A stretch of 64,000 bases of DNA from Plantago major (lineage: Eukaryota; Streptophyta; Magnoliopsida; Lamiales; Plantaginaceae), in the NCBI GenBank assembly GCA_026545765.1, contig JAIFAC010000234.1:62001-126000 (forward strand). The letters run 5' to 3'. Positions 24,986 to 37,414 of the stretch are shown in pieces. The notes beneath the pieces are model-generated. The model ran no database searches. It was not told the DNA's origin and worked only from the letters and a program-made list of their open reading frames with translations. The position numbers were made by a program, and so were the translations under genes. The first letter of the stretch is position 1; every line of letters begins with the position of its first letter.

Positions 24986-26424
24986 AGATATGGTATAGTA
25001 GCGGCTCACAACTCAAGGCGTGCCATGCACCTCAATAGTGCAGGTACGAGCGTGAAGATTAACGATCATGCGGGTAGACTTGATGATAGGGCGCCGCAAA
25101 AGCAATATATCCTTCTCCATGTCTTTTCCCTTGACCCGAGACGACTCCATAAACACAACACCATCCAGTTTAACCGGAACATCTTCATCTATACCCATGC
25201 ACCTACCCTTGTTCCATTGTTAGAAACGGCATTTACTTGGCTCCAATCCTTTCAAGTTCAACTCCTCCTAAGTAGCAAAAGTCATCGACATGCAGCATTT
25301 CTATGTTAACAATACCACCACCTCACGAGTTACCAATGCCAACAAGCAAGTCAAAGCTATCCACATCGGGCGCTTTTTTCCACCTTCCGAATCACAGGAG
25401 TAGTGGAATCCACCGTAGTGATTTGGTTCCGATTCGCTTTCTATCGGAATCGCAGAATCTGTGTGACTACGCCCATCTCCTTTTCCTCAACTCTCACTTC
25501 TACCGCTTCAAGTGCCGTGTAGGTACTACTCAACTACTTCCGGTCTTAACCCGCCACCGATTCTCAAGTCGGCAAGTGCAGGTAGCAAGAACAGACTTCA
25601 CCTTTCCTGGCTCATCAAATGTAACCTCAACAACTAGAACTCTGTGGGTTTCTACGGTCGCCTGGAACTTACCCCTTTCTCTTTGCTGAAATTGACCAAC
25701 TAGATCCCCCAAAGTCTTCTATAACCGCTTCAGACTTTCAATGTTGTCGAACCGCTGATCATTCCGCCTCATTTTTTCGCGTTTCACCTGTAACCTCTCG
25801 AACGCCCATGTGGTTCCCGATTGCCGATCAACTTCCTGCCGCATCAACCGAACTGGCTGAACTAGAATTGGCCGCCTCGGCGATTCTCATAAAAAGTCGC
25901 TGCCACCTCGTTACCCCGCCACTACCACACTGGGTCTCGCACCCATTTGACTATCTCAGGAGTCGGGTTCTCATTCATAATCTCTGGGAGCCTACACATG
26001 CTAGCTCAATGCCCAAAGTTACCGCAGAGATTGCACCGCTCACTCACCGTGAGTCGAGCGAGACCGCCAAGCATCCTCATCTCCTTAATCGATCGCCAAA
26101 TCGCAGCTATTAGACCTGGGTTTACTTCAGCTCTAAATATACCCATTCTAAATCGACTACGTGTCCCTTTAAGCTGGGAAATAGTAGCCAGCTTATCGAA
26201 TGCTTCGGTCAAAGCAGCAGGAGATGATGTAACAATGGTCCCATCAATAGTCATGTCGACCATATTCTGAACTTCCCAATCTAGGCCCTCATAAAATCTG
26301 TAGCACAAATCATCTCAGACATCCTGTGGTGAGAGAGCAGATTAAAAAACCGCTCCCGCTTCATAGAAGCTCTCATCACTCATCCGCATAAACTTCTCAA
26401 CTGGAGACGAGACGAGTTGCTTAG
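24986..26424 (-). pseudogene. Gag-protease of X, left of the B insertion
   Basis: Minus-strand pieces in order from 26424: QLVSSPVEKFMRM-DESFYEA, then CYRFYEGLDWEVQNMVDM (26006-26308), typical of the Retrotrans_gag region. CNLCGNFGH follows, the first part of a CCHC zinc knuckle. A middle piece is at 25530-25712. At 25013-25198 DILLLRRPIIKSTRMIV corresponds to the conserved end of retropepsin. No RT or integrase follows. The N-terminal gag part lies beyond B at 42035-42171. Confidence 0.7.
26420..26424. repeat. Target duplication of B, left
   Basis: CTTAG, repeated exactly at 42030-42034. The X gag frame continues across the pair. Confidence 0.95.
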
Positions 26425-28033
26425 TGTTGGTCCAGATAACGACAAAGTAAAAGACTAGAGGGGGGTGAATAGTCTTTAAAACTTTTATCGATAACATAGC
26501 TTCTCGTATATCCGTAGATATCTCATACTTAATTTTAGAGAGCTAAGACTTTTATATGATAAGTGCACGTGCTCAAGAAGATGTGTGTATGTACTTTGCA
26601 AGATAAGTAAAGCAAGTAATAAACCGCAAAGTAAATAACACAAGTCTTTTTATAGTATATCAAGGTGGTGTAATCCTTCAACTAATCCACTTCGCCTTTC
26701 TCGCACTCTAGAATCCACTATGATGTATAAATGAGTTAACCTTACAGATATCTTCTCTTGATTCCTAAATACACTAGTTCCCAACCAAGTGTTCCCCTGA
26801 AGTTATTCCCTGCTTTCACAGCCTAAGTACTTCCAGACTAAACCTTTTGAGCTATTCCTTAGCTTCCCAAGCTAAGTACTTCCTGGCTCAAGAACCTTGG
26901 AGTTATTCCTTAGTTTCCAAACTAAGTACTTCCTATACCCATGCCTAATATGGTGTTGGTTTTAGGTTTGTTTGTCGTGAGCTTCTTAAATAACTTATTC
27001 AAATATTTAGATTGCTCTATGAATCAAGTATACTTAATACACTTTTCAATGTATGGTATCTTGTTCTCATCGACCCAAGTCTATTGTAAGTGTTCCATAG
27101 AATGAATCTAAGATATGAAATCTTAGTTCAACTCCTTCACATATAACAATGTTTGTTAAGGATCATGACACTTAGAACTTTGTGCTACTTAGAATCAAGA
27201 GCTTTGGTCGCAATGAAGCTTGAAGGTAAGTAGTTTGCTTGAGAGAGCTTGTGTGAGTATTCAATGTAAGTTCAAGGTTCCGTGTGTGTGTTCTCAAGCG
27301 CCTAAGTGTTGATATTTATATAGACAATTTGAGTGCCATTTGAATAGTATTCAAGTAGTTAAGTCAAATTCAAACTATTGATATCCTAATATAGTATCAG
27401 AAAGGTGTTTGTCTTCTTCTTCGGTTACCATTTTGTTCAGACATTTCGTCACATGATTTAATGCATTATATTTTGTCCTATAGTGCCAATGGAACTATGC
27501 ATGGTATCAGAGATCTTTATACAATCAGAGTTTTCTGAAACTTTGCATGTTCTTTTCCAACGATTATCACAATTCCATATACCATTTGTTGAAACAACTT
27601 TGTTATAAAATATTTCTTTTTCAGAAACATAGTTTATATCCAAGGTATCTGAGTGTAGATATCTGTGGGCACTTTCCTCGCCTCGTAACCTTTTATTCTC
27701 GTGACATCTTTTGCAACACTTGTGTTTCAAACACTTGTTTCTTCAAGATATCCGGACATAGGTATCCGAAAACCTCGTCTTCAAAGAATCTTGTGCGCCT
27801 TCAAATCTTCAAATCTGCTGAACTTTTCCTCACTGGAAGTCTTCTTCTTGGTCTTCTTTAGAAAATAAAATTACATTTCGAGACCTAACATCCTATACAC
27901 GATTTGCTAGACTATCATGCTTAGTGAGTTTCCTCTTTTACAGTGTTCAAGTGAACCAAGAGTACTAACCACCTTTCTGAGCTAAGATAAGTCATTAGGT
28001 TGCTGATCAAAATCTAAACAGATATTCCTAACA
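26425..28033 (-). repeat. 3' LTR of B (1609 bp)
   Basis: TGTTGGTCC... to ...ATTCCTAACA. It aligns end to end with 40423-42029. Differences cluster at CAG/CTG triplets, in both directions. The TATA motif lies at 27312-27322 on the minus strand. Confidence 0.95.
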
Positions 28034-28048
28034 AATTTCTCCCATTTT
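28034..28048 (-). other. Polypurine tract of B
   Basis: The minus strand reads AAAATGGGAGAAATT directly before the LTR start TGTTAGG. Confidence 0.75.
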
Positions 28049-28365
28049 GATCAGTCAACGATGACTATCTGACCTATTACAAATCTGGATGAGGAAACAA
28101 TCCATTACTTAATCATTTCTTATGATCTTTAAGTTCATATAATTAAGTGCGTAGTAAACATCAACCAAATCACAAGGTGTGATCTTTTACAAGTTATCTT
28201 TTATAAAGAATGATATCCGAGAGTAAGTTCATCGATATGATACAGAAAGCTTACGTATAAATTTAGTACATAATACAATTTAGCTCACCAAGAAGATACA
28301 AAATACATAGTAAATTCGACAATAGAGTAACCAAGCTCCTAGTAGACATCCTAATAAACTAGTCT

Positions 28366-31300
28366 TCAAGTCTTCAAAATCTTCAAGACTTCAAAACAGC
28401 TCCATGGATCAATCAAATTTCCTATCACCAAACCTTTTGACATCATCGAGAAGTCATAGAGAAGAGTTCGACAATCATCTCTCGTGTCTCGCAAATCCAC
28501 GTACTTCCTTGTAGGTTTTGGTAGGATTTTCTCGACAAAGTGCTTGACCCGATACTTTCCCCACTTCCGTGCATGCTCGATTCTCGATATCCGATAGCTT
28601 GAAGTATTCATAAATGATCTTCAGATATCCGATGTCACCCTTGTATTGATCTTCGCCAAGTAGAAGGACTCATAGGTTCCACAAAGAAGTCTTGCTCTTG
28701 TGCCTGTTCCAGTAATGTTGGGAATTATGTGCACATCATCTGGCTTTCCATAAGGACATTCATCAGAGAGGTCCTTCGTCATGGCTTCTGTTCTCTTGAT
28801 CACTTCAAAATCCAACCATGCTTTGATGTGGTTGGTGTTAATCAAGATCGCTTGTTTTTATCCATGCCATGTCGTTTATGGATTGGTTCGAAACCTTGAA
28901 TTTAATAAAGAATGCCTCGAGTTCCGTAATCCAAGAGCCATTCTTCTGATTTATGCACCTGTAGACAGAGGAGTCATTGTTGGTCTTCACATACTCAATC
29001 TTGGCTTCTTCAGGCCTGAGTGGTAGTTGAAGTTGTCTTTGTTTAGCTCTTAGTCTGTTCCTCCTTTGTCTTCAATTCTCCTTTGGGGTAATGCTTGAAG
29101 AACCACCCTGGATAGACTTGGTATTTTCAGAGGGTGTTTTAGCTGACAAAGGCTTTGCAGCTATGGGCCCGCTTAGCTATCAATTTTCCTTTTATATGAA
29201 TAGAGCTTCATCTTCATCACCTCTTCATCATCATCATCAAGATCAATTCTTGTGAGACTTTTGCACCTTTCTTCATTGCCTGTGGATTTGATTTGGCCTT
29301 CTTCTTCTTCTTCAGAAGATTCATCAATCCCTCTTACTTGTCTTCTCTTTGGAGCCTTGGTACTCCTTGGAGGTTTCTGTGCTCTGGCCCTTGTTATCAT
29401 TCCTTGTTCAGGAAGTTGAGTGGTGGCCACTATCTATAGAGCAGTCTGACTGGAGGAGGGCTCATTTATTCTGAGAGGTGGTTGTTCAGATTTTCTTTTG
29501 TTTTCTCTTCCTCTTCCTCTCTGAGCCTCTTGATATTCTTCCCCCTTAGTCATTGTTGACTGACTAAGAATCACAAATGATTCTGAAAAGGAGTTAAAGT
29601 TCCTCTGCGATAGTTGTAAGCAAAGAACCAACTTTTCCAGATCACCTTCGAGCTCGATTTTGTTTGATAAGACCAAGATCCTTATCAAGAAGCTCGCCAA
29701 GGCCTTGAACAAGATCTCGCTTCAAAGAAAGATAGCAAGCCTCTTCAAAGGCTTTTGTAGCCAAGAGTTGGTCATCATCCCTAACCATGCCTAGATCTTT
29801 CTGAGAAATGACCAGACTGGTTGTTCTCTGAGTGATGAGCTCAGTAAATGACTTCAGCTCTGCAGGGACGGATGCAATGGCGGCTTTGTCTTGAGCAGAT
29901 AATTCCTTTTTGAATTTAGCCAGTACTTGATATCTATTCAAGTATTCACTGGAGTTGACATTTCGCGCTTGTCAATGTTTCAGAGCAATCACTTCCTTTT
30001 CAAATGTGAAACCGCCAAGTGTTCATTGCGTGTTCGCCAAAGTCTTTTCTTCTTCATCATCCGAGTTATCACCCAAGGATCTTCATCCTCGACATTTTCA
30101 TCAATGTTCTCTAGTCCAAAGAACCATCTCGTAGATGGGTTTCGCTTTCAAAGGAGGAGGATGGAACATCTTCGAATGCGCTTTAGCATCATGTTTGTCA
30201 TTAGATACTTGTTCAAGATTCAATTCTCAAAGAATTGCTTGAACAATGTCGGAGTTCTTTCATTTCAAGATAAGCTTCCATTTCCTTGATTGTTTGATCT
30301 TCAATCTTCGGAGCTTTGCTCGATTCAACCATCTTTCTTCCAGCTTGAAGATGTAGTTGTTGTTCTTCTTCCAACAGCTTGTTCGAGTTGAGCAACTCGC
30401 TTGTGCATCCGCTATTTTCTCGAGTTGTTCCTCAGAGTGCTCAACTACTTGTTCAAGAGTAACTTTGTGTCAAAGTCGATGATTAGATTTTTAAGGAGAT
30501 GGAGGAGGGATTGTGAAGTTCTCTCAGGTGCTTTTCAACAAATGAGGCATCAGGTCCTTGTGAAATGGCCCCGTCCCTCGGGTGCAGGGCATTATCATCA
30601 TCCTTTTGTGATGGTCGATGGAGGTTCATCAAAGTTATTCTCATCTATCTTCCTCCTCATCGCCTTCGACACAAGATTAATTACTTCAGAATAGTGATCT
30701 TCCGCCCATTAACCTCCTCTTGTTCGTAGGAATAAATTGTAGTCCGGGGGTGACTAGCTTGAATGCCATCTCAGAATCTTGTTTGACCATCAGCCTGATT
30801 AAAGGCTTGAATCAACTTCTGTGCCACTTCTCTGGAGAAATCCTTATGCAATATGGTCGCAACTTGATACTGTTCCGTGGGAAACATTGCATGGATGTAG
30901 TTCTCCAAATCAAGAGCTCGTGCTCGCCTCGTAGGTTGATCTGTGATTCTCAATATTTTCAGAGATCGAGCACCTTAACCTCTCGCCATTTCTTGAAGCA
31001 TTGAATGCTTGGCAGGATATGCGCTTTGAAGAAGGGAAGTAGGTCCTTTGCTCATCATCATGGACCTTCGGCACTTGTTCGAGCCTCAAAGAAAGAGTTC
31101 GAAGTTAGATTCAAAACTTGTGTAGATATCTCGAGTACAAGTGTAGTTAGGTTTCGAGGTACCGAATGAGTACATCAAGCTCAGAGACTTGTACCATCGA
31201 GACAGGGGTTGCCTTTATATCTTGTCGTGAGGTGGAGACTTGGAAGTCTAGTCCTCATCAACCTTTCTTTCTCGCTTCAACCCGAGAATTAAAATATAAC

Positions 31301-33774
31301 ACTTAGGAAATTTTATCAAGAATTTTTTTATCGACAAATCGATATCCGAGATGTCAATTACCTCGCTGGAGGCTCAGATGTTTGTCTCACGTAAACTTGT
31401 GCGCTTCGAATCTTTCTTGTGATGAAGGCCTTGATGCCTAATCAATTTCCATATGTTGTGAGGATCGAGGGCAATTCCTCAACAAATTCTACTTCTTTTG
31501 AACTCATATAGAAAGTGTTAATCTAAGAAAATGATCGAGATTGCTCTTTGAGGAGTATAAATATCGAATGAAATACCTTCTCTGTATGTTCAGACATTTG
31601 TTCCTCGTGAGGTCTTGAAGCCTCGATTCCTCTCAAGAGATAGACTTTTCACCTCTTCATTTTTCTTCTCATTGAGCATATTAGAAACAAACACTTATTA
31701 GTGAAGTGTATTAACGAATGTCCTGAAATTATATCTTAAGGAAGTCTTTATCACCGTAGCACGTGCTCGCATTCCTTAAGTTGTGAGGGTGGAAGCCTCC
31801 TTCTCGCTTCGAGGCAAGCTTTTCACCTTCCTCTTGTTCTCGTGTTTCTAAATCACCAGAATAAAGAAATTCTATTAAAATAACAAGATTATGTGGCATA
31901 AAATATCACAAGTAGAGTTAAACCATTCAGATACCGAGTAATGTCAGGGTTGGTCTCGAACTTGTGACCTTCTATGCGCTGGTCTTGTTGTTCCATTTCA
32001 TCTTCTTTGTTTGAAGTTTCGTACTTGACCTTTCGAGTATGCAACCCATTGCCTCCCCGGTTGATCATTTTGAGCGATGTCTCAGCTTGATCCTCTCGAG
32101 TCAGGGAACCCGCTTTTGCGTGATTTTCAAAGAATGAAAGATGCTAGTATCTCGCAGCCAAGTACCATTTCAGCAGATTCACATCCGTCAGGTTGTTGTG
32201 CTTGAGATGACTGAAAGTGTTGAGGCAATGGCAGATCCTCCAACACTAAGCTATCACCATCGAGCATCTTCAATACGCCTACTTTTGTTACTCGATGGTG
32301 TAATTTGTCCAGCATTTTCGACACTTGTTTCTTCAAGAACCTTTGTAATGTGGGCTTGTTCAAAGAACTGTGGTGTAGGTTTTCTTCAGATACTTCTACA
32401 CAAGTTACTTTTTCAAGAATTTTAGCCCTTTTGATTTTTCTAGACTTGAGAAATGACTAATTCATCATCTTCATCGCCGAGTTCTCATCAACATTGGGAA
32501 CCGATTGGTCCATAATTCTCGGTTTCGCAGATAGGCTTGGTATCTATCACTACTTTCTTTAGCAAGATTGATGAGTTCATCGCCAAGGCTTTCTATAATA
32601 GTCTTCACATTTCGAAAGCACTTTCTCTTTCGAGTCTACTTGTTCAAGAATCGATACCTCTTTGGCAAGATTTATGAGTTCATCTCATTTATGAGTTCAT
32701 CGGCAGCCACGGCAGTATCCGGAATCGACAACCTCAATGGGTGTGCCTTCCGATTTGCTAGCGTAATTCTTTCGAAGTTCTGGCTTGGTCGCAACTTTTC
32801 CTCGATACCTCTTCGCTTTCGCTTTTGAACCTTTATGAGATCCAAAGAACCTTTTTCATCATGTTCATATACTCATATTTGTAGAGTAGGTTATCGTTGT
32901 TGGCTATGTCACCTTCTCTCTCGAGCTCAATGCCAAGCTTTTCCAAAGAAGTAGCATATCTTAGACCATAACTTATCGTGGCCTTTCGCTCAAGAAGTCC
33001 CTTAGCGATTATAGCTCAAAGCCTTCAATCTTCTTCACAAATTTCATAAAGGCGCATTTTTCCCAATTGAAAGGGTTTTCCAATTTTTGTCTTGTTGTTG
33101 CAATAAGAACATCATCATCCAAATAGTTTTGGATTATCCGTCAAGACTCTCCTTGTAGACCATCAAAGCATCTCGTGAAGAATGCATGCCAACACATCCC
33201 AGTGAACCAACAAATGTCTGGTTCTGATGTCAGCAAGCTTAAAATCAGTGGGTGTATCTGATTTTTTAAGATCACACACATCACTGTAAAGTTGTTTTAC
33301 ACCTTCAAGGAGATCATCATCCTTGGTGTCTATTTCAAAATCCTTTCCAAGATTTTGAAGGTCAAATAACTTGCAGAAGTTGTTAAGTCCGTATGATTTC
33401 CTTTCCTCGATCAAGTTCGATAGACACTATAGCAAAGGTTTTCGTAAACACAGATATAATCTCGAGTTGTTGTAGAATTCTAACACATCCAGTGAAGAAA
33501 TTCTACTGGGTAGAGCTGATAGAAAACCCTTGATTTTTTCCTTTTCAAGCATGCCAAGTATCAGTTTTCTGTCGGCTTGAGTATCAACAGCAGCACTGAG
33601 GTATTCCTCGATCATGGCACCACCCCAAATCATTCTTTGATTTGAAGTCCAATGATCGGGATTGAAGTTCCCTACCAATCGATTGTTAATAACTACCAAC
33701 TTTGGTGTTTGCTTTTCAGCAGTACTAGTAGTAGTAATTTGGGATTTCTGGGTAGTTGATCGTTTGGGGGCCAT
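28366..33774 (-). pseudogene. Very long extra ORF (ORF2) of B, interrupted
   Basis: About 5.4 kb downstream of pol, read in pieces. N-terminus 33427-33774: MAPKRSTTQKSQ..., a Ser/Thr/Lys-rich tail, then a helical segment (MLEKEKIKGFLSALPSR, LEFYNNS). Next piece 33163-33414 (KDFEIDTKDDDLLEGVKQLY). Later pieces at 32127-32363, 30771-30953, 30213-30395 and 29642-29941 are helical and charged. At 29173-29430 lies the basic/acidic tail RSTKAPKRRQVRGIDESSEEEEEG, also conserved in A. The last block, 28366-28845, includes CPYGKPDDVHIIPN. The start is chosen because the first ATG follows a promoter-like spacer. I recall similar extra ORFs with copia elements in Lamiales. Function unknown; no membrane segment or fusion motif seen, so env-like only by position. 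Confidence 0.65.
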
Positions 33775-34600
33775 CTCTTTATATATCGTAAGTTTTTTGA
33801 CGTTTGAAAGAGATTAAGGTGTAAGATTAGTGATTCTTGCGTAAAAACTAATTTGGGAGCATAGATTTGTAGAGAAAATAGAATGGTTTTTGCTATTCTT
33901 TTTCAAGTCGGAATGTTGTATTAGGCGAAAGTAATTTCCTTAGCCAAAATCCTATATATATAGCAAAGAAATCTAAATGTATATATACATACAAATCAAT
34001 TTTGTGTGTAAGTATCTGTGGAATTGCGCATGTGGGTAAAGCTTGTTCGGCATTAAATGCATAGTGGGCCATGCCGATTTCAACATTCACTATTTACCGA
34101 GAATTAATCTCCGAGAAAGATCAATCGCCCATTTCATCAAGGGTCACCATTGCTTCTTCAAAGAATGATCACAATCAACAATTGTAATTGTGCCCATTTA
34201 ATGAATGTTGGCTATTAGCTATCCGAGTCACGCTTCAGTGAATGAGAACACTGCTTGTATCCGAGTTTATCTTATACTTGTTGTTTTCATAGTTTTACAC
34301 AAAGATAGAAATAATACAAATTTCAAGAGAGTAGTCGACCGCATAAATGTACTATTCTCTTTGTGTTCCCCTCATCGAAAGTGATCTAGATATCCGATTA
34401 CCCGCCCCGTAGATCTTCAAATAGTCATTTTACCCTTTAGCCTTTCGTTTCGGATACCTGCCCATACCTCTTCTCTTCTCTGGATACCCGCTCCAGATTC
34501 CTTTTCTCTCTCCTTTGATATCTTCTTCAGTTATCTGAACTTTTTCAGGTCTTTGGTAGCTCCATTAGTCCAAGACCGTGGTCTTAAGGCTAAGAATCTA
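33775..34600 (-). promoter_or_regulatory. Pol-ORF2 spacer of B with promoter-like sequence
   Basis: On the minus strand TATATATATAG-type sequence lies at 33953-33963, about 180 bases upstream of the ORF2 ATG. An AC-rich leader without ATG-initiated long frames follows. Element A keeps the same layout (5111-5700). I infer an internal promoter for ORF2. Confidence 0.45.
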
Positions 34601-34619
34601 CTTTCTTGTAGTGGCTTAG

Positions 34620-35250
34620 TGAAGATATCTCGAAGTTGGTCTTCAGCCAATCTTGAGTATCTCTATATCGCTTTTTCAACATGGTCTCGATGAAGTGGTG
34701 TCTAACATCAATGTGCTTTGTTCTAGCATGAAACTTAGGATTCGAGTTATAACAATAGCACTTGTGTTGTCACGTAAATGGGAGTTTTCTTCATCGAGTC
34801 CATAGTCTCTCGAGTTGTTGTTGTATCCACAATATTTGTGAAGCGCAACATCCCGCAAAGAATATATTCACCTCCTGGTAGATGTGGCAATTGAGTTCTG
34901 CTTTCTGTCAACCAAGATATCAATCTAGCACCAAGCAATCGACAAGTTCCTCGTGCTTTTCCTATCAAGCAATGATCCAAAGATAGTCGGCATCCTAATA
35001 GCCAACCAAACTCAATCCACTATCTTTTGATACCACAATCCAACTTCTACAAAGACTTTTACATACCTCAATATTTTCATGGCGTATGTCAGAGTGTGAT
35101 TGCATCGATTTGTCTCAAATCTAGCACACACTCTAACCGATATTGAATATCGTGTCTACTTGCGGAGGTACGAGAGACCCAATCATTCTTCAATACTCTT
35201 GTCGATTCAAGATAGGTCATCTTGGTTCCAATGCTCATTAGTATCTTAGC
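34620..35250 (-). pseudogene. RNase H domain of B
   Basis: KHIDVRHHF, the conserved C-terminal RNase H motif of copia elements, is at 34692-34719. Upstream pieces show RGTCRLLG and LISWL, the usual segment before the ST-EAEY region. The domain removes template RNA during reverse transcription. Frameshifted. Confidence 0.7.
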
Positions 35251-35257
35251 ATTCTTT

Positions 35258-36058
35258 TCAAGGCTTTAGATTGAACTTGTTGAGCATGTCTTTTGCATAC
35301 TTTGTTCGACTAATGAATATTCCATCATCGAGTTGCTTGACTTGTAGCCCTAGGAAGTAATTCAATTCTCCCATCATGCTCATCTCAAATTTACATTTCA
35401 TGAGTTCGTAAAAGTCTTCACAGTTGTTTGTCTTTAGATCCAAATATAATGTCATCAACATATACTTGAACTAAAAGTAGTTTTCCATCATGGTTCAATG
35501 TGAAGAGTGTTTTATCAACATCTCCTTTCTTGAAACCACTTTCAGTAGGTATCCGCCAATGTATCATACCATGCTCGAGCTTGTTTCAAATTACATACGA
35601 GCTTTCTCGCTTATAGACCATCCTACTTTCCGAGGAAACTTCAAAACCCGTGGTTGCTCAACATACACTTCTTCAAAGAAGTTCACCATTTAGGAATGCA
35701 CTCTTGACATCCATCTCAGAACTCAGAAGTCATTATGAGTTGCAAAGGCTAGAAAGACTTATTGCATCCAATCTTGCAACTGCATAAGATTCATCAAAAT
35801 CTAGTCCTTCACCGGTGAATCCTCGCAACCAACCTAGCTTTGTTTCGGGTTATTTCACTAGACTCATTCATTTTGTTTCGAACCCACTTGGTTCCGATTA
35901 TGTATATTCTCATCAAATGGAACTAGCCAGACTTTGTTTCTCTCAAATTGATCCAACTCTTCTTGCATTGCGTAGATCCAATCTTGATCCTTTAATGCTT
36001 CTTCTATAGTCTTCGTTCAATGTTTGAGATGAAACATCCATAGAGACAATTTGCTTTT
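35258..36058 (-). pseudogene. Reverse transcriptase domain of B
   Basis: The active-site motif YVDD is at 35451-35462 within VQVYVDDIIFG. Upstream the MDVKSAFLN motif is at about 35687-35713 and IGTKWV-like sequence near 35900. Downstream, 35258-35461 contains MMGELNYFLGLQV, typical of the copia RT C-terminus. All catalytic motifs seem present but frames shift several times between them. It makes cDNA from element RNA in the particle. Confidence 0.8.
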
Positions 36059-36334
36059 TCAAAGAATTGCTCTTCTAGTTCTAACTCCTTGGTCTATGGG
36101 ACCAATCACATCCTTTGCAGGATGATTTCTTATCCATTTCATAATGGGTTTTGAACTAGTAGGATCAATATCATTTTGATTTAAATGTGACTCAATATGA
36201 TCTTGATGACATACTTGTGCAGTATCTAAGATATCTGACTCATGGGAAATGCCATGGATATCTGACACTTTTTCAAAGGTTAGAGATATCTGGGACATGT
36301 ATTTCAGCAATCTCATTTTCAGATACCTCTCCAT
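36059..36334 (-). CDS. Integrase-RT linker of B
   Basis: An open 91-residue stretch ending KPIMKWIRNHPAKDVIGPID then GVRTRRA, the hallmark segment (W-x-HP-x-x-x-IGP) just before RT in copia pol. It continues the integrase frame region to its right after a short break. Clean sequence with many intact CTG/CAG triplets. Confidence 0.75.
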   Translation of the reverse strand: MERYLKMRLLKYMSQISLTFEKVSDIHGISHESDILDTAQVCHQDHIESHLNQNDIDPTSSKPIMKWIRNHPAKDVIGPIDQGVRTRRAIL

Positions 36335-36362
36335 GATGAAGGTTCTCAGTAATCTGTTCCAT

Positions 36363-37094
36363 TTATGGAGTTCTCATAGGAAATTTTTCATCATGTCTTA
36401 GAGTCATCTGGTTGTTACTAAGCATAGGTTGCTTTTCATCGTCAGACTCATCCTCTACTTGAATGATAGAATTGTTTCCTTCTGAGGATCCTTTTTCAGA
36501 ATCTTTAACCATTAGTTCTTTGAACCTATCTGAGAGATCATCATTTAAGAGTACTTTCTTGTTTCCTTCATAGAACACTACATGAACAGATTCTTCGATC
36601 TTTTGTGTTCTTTTGTTGTAGATTCTGTAGGCTTTGCTATTCAGAGAATAACCAAGAAATACGCCTTCATCTGCCTTTGGTTGAAATGTTCTCAAGTATT
36701 CTTTTCCATTGTTGAGAACGAAACATCTGCAACCAAACACCCTTAGATGTTTGATACTTGGGGGTCTACCAATGAAAAGCTTGTAAGGAGTTTTGTCATG
36801 GTGTTTGTTAATCAGACATCTATTTTGAGTGTAGCATGCTGTGTTTACAGCTTCAACCCAATAGATTTCACTTATTTCAGTGTCAGCAAGCATTGTTCTT
36901 GCTGCTTCTTTCAGAGTCCTATTCTTTCTTTCAGCAACACCATTTTGTTGTGGTGTCCTTACAGAAGATAGTTGATGTTGTATACCTTTGCAGGTACCAA
37001 ACTCTTTGATGTACTGGTTCACAAACTCAGTACCATGGTCTGTTCTGATTACATATACCTTGTCATTTTTCATGACTTCGAGCTTATTCAGCAA
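36363..37094 (-). CDS. Integrase catalytic core of B
   Basis: The longest clean stretch, 243 residues. It shows the second catalytic Asp in VIRTDHGTEFVN (near 37017-37040) and the catalytic Glu in QQNGVAERKNRTL (near 36911-36950). The copia-specific C-terminal part follows (RPPSIKHLRVFGCRCFV, VFLGYS). The enzyme inserts the cDNA with a five-base stagger, in line with the CTTAG duplication. The N-terminal part is in the next stretch, offset by one frame. Confidence 0.9.
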   Translation of the reverse strand: MLNKLEVMKNDKVYVIRTDHGTEFVNQYIKEFGTCKGIQHQLSSVRTPQQNGVAERKNRTLKEAARTMLADTEISEIYWVEAVNTACYTQNRCLINKHHDKTPYKLFIGRPPSIKHLRVFGCRCFVLNNGKEYLRTFQPKADEGVFLGYSLNSKAYRIYNKRTQKIEESVHVVFYEGNKKVLLNDDLSDRFKELMVKDSEKGSSEGNNSIIQVEDESDDEKQPMLSNNQMTLRHDEKFPMRTP

Positions 37095-37414
37095 GTTAGG
37101 TATCTCAACCCTTGCATCAGATTTGTGTTTGAGAAAGACAACCCAAGTAAATCTTGAGTAATCATCAACAACAACTGCATTCTATACTTCTTTCCTGCAT
37201 AACTAGTTACAGAGGATTCAAACAGATCCATATGCAACATTTGCAGTGGCCTTGCACTGGAATGTCTAGTTTTAGACTTGAAAGATGTTTTGGATTGTTT
37301 TCCCATTTGGCAAGCTGAGCATACACCTTCTTTTCTATATGTCATTTTGGGTAAACCAACCACCAACTCTTTCTTGGCTAGCTTATTCAGAGTTTTGAAA
37401 TTCAAATGACTCAT
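37088..37414 (-). CDS. GAG-pre-integrase and integrase N-terminus of B
   Basis: The start MSHLNFKTLNKLAKKEL is the H-x-N...LNKL pattern of the GAG-pre-integrase domain. CSACQMGK gives the two cysteines of the HHCC zinc site. QMLHMDLFESS carries the first catalytic Asp. A frameshift separates it from the core at about 37090. Confidence 0.85.
   Translation of the reverse strand: MSHLNFKTLNKLAKKELVVGLPKMTYRKEGVCSACQMGKQSKTSFKSKTRHSSARPLQMLHMDLFESSVTSYAGKKYRMQLLLMITQDLLGLSFSNTNLMQGLRYLTC

Noticed and set aside
24791-25309. A 172-residue open frame on the plus strand.
   Set aside because: It lies antisense to the gag-protease of X, shows no domain and has ordinary shadow-frame composition.
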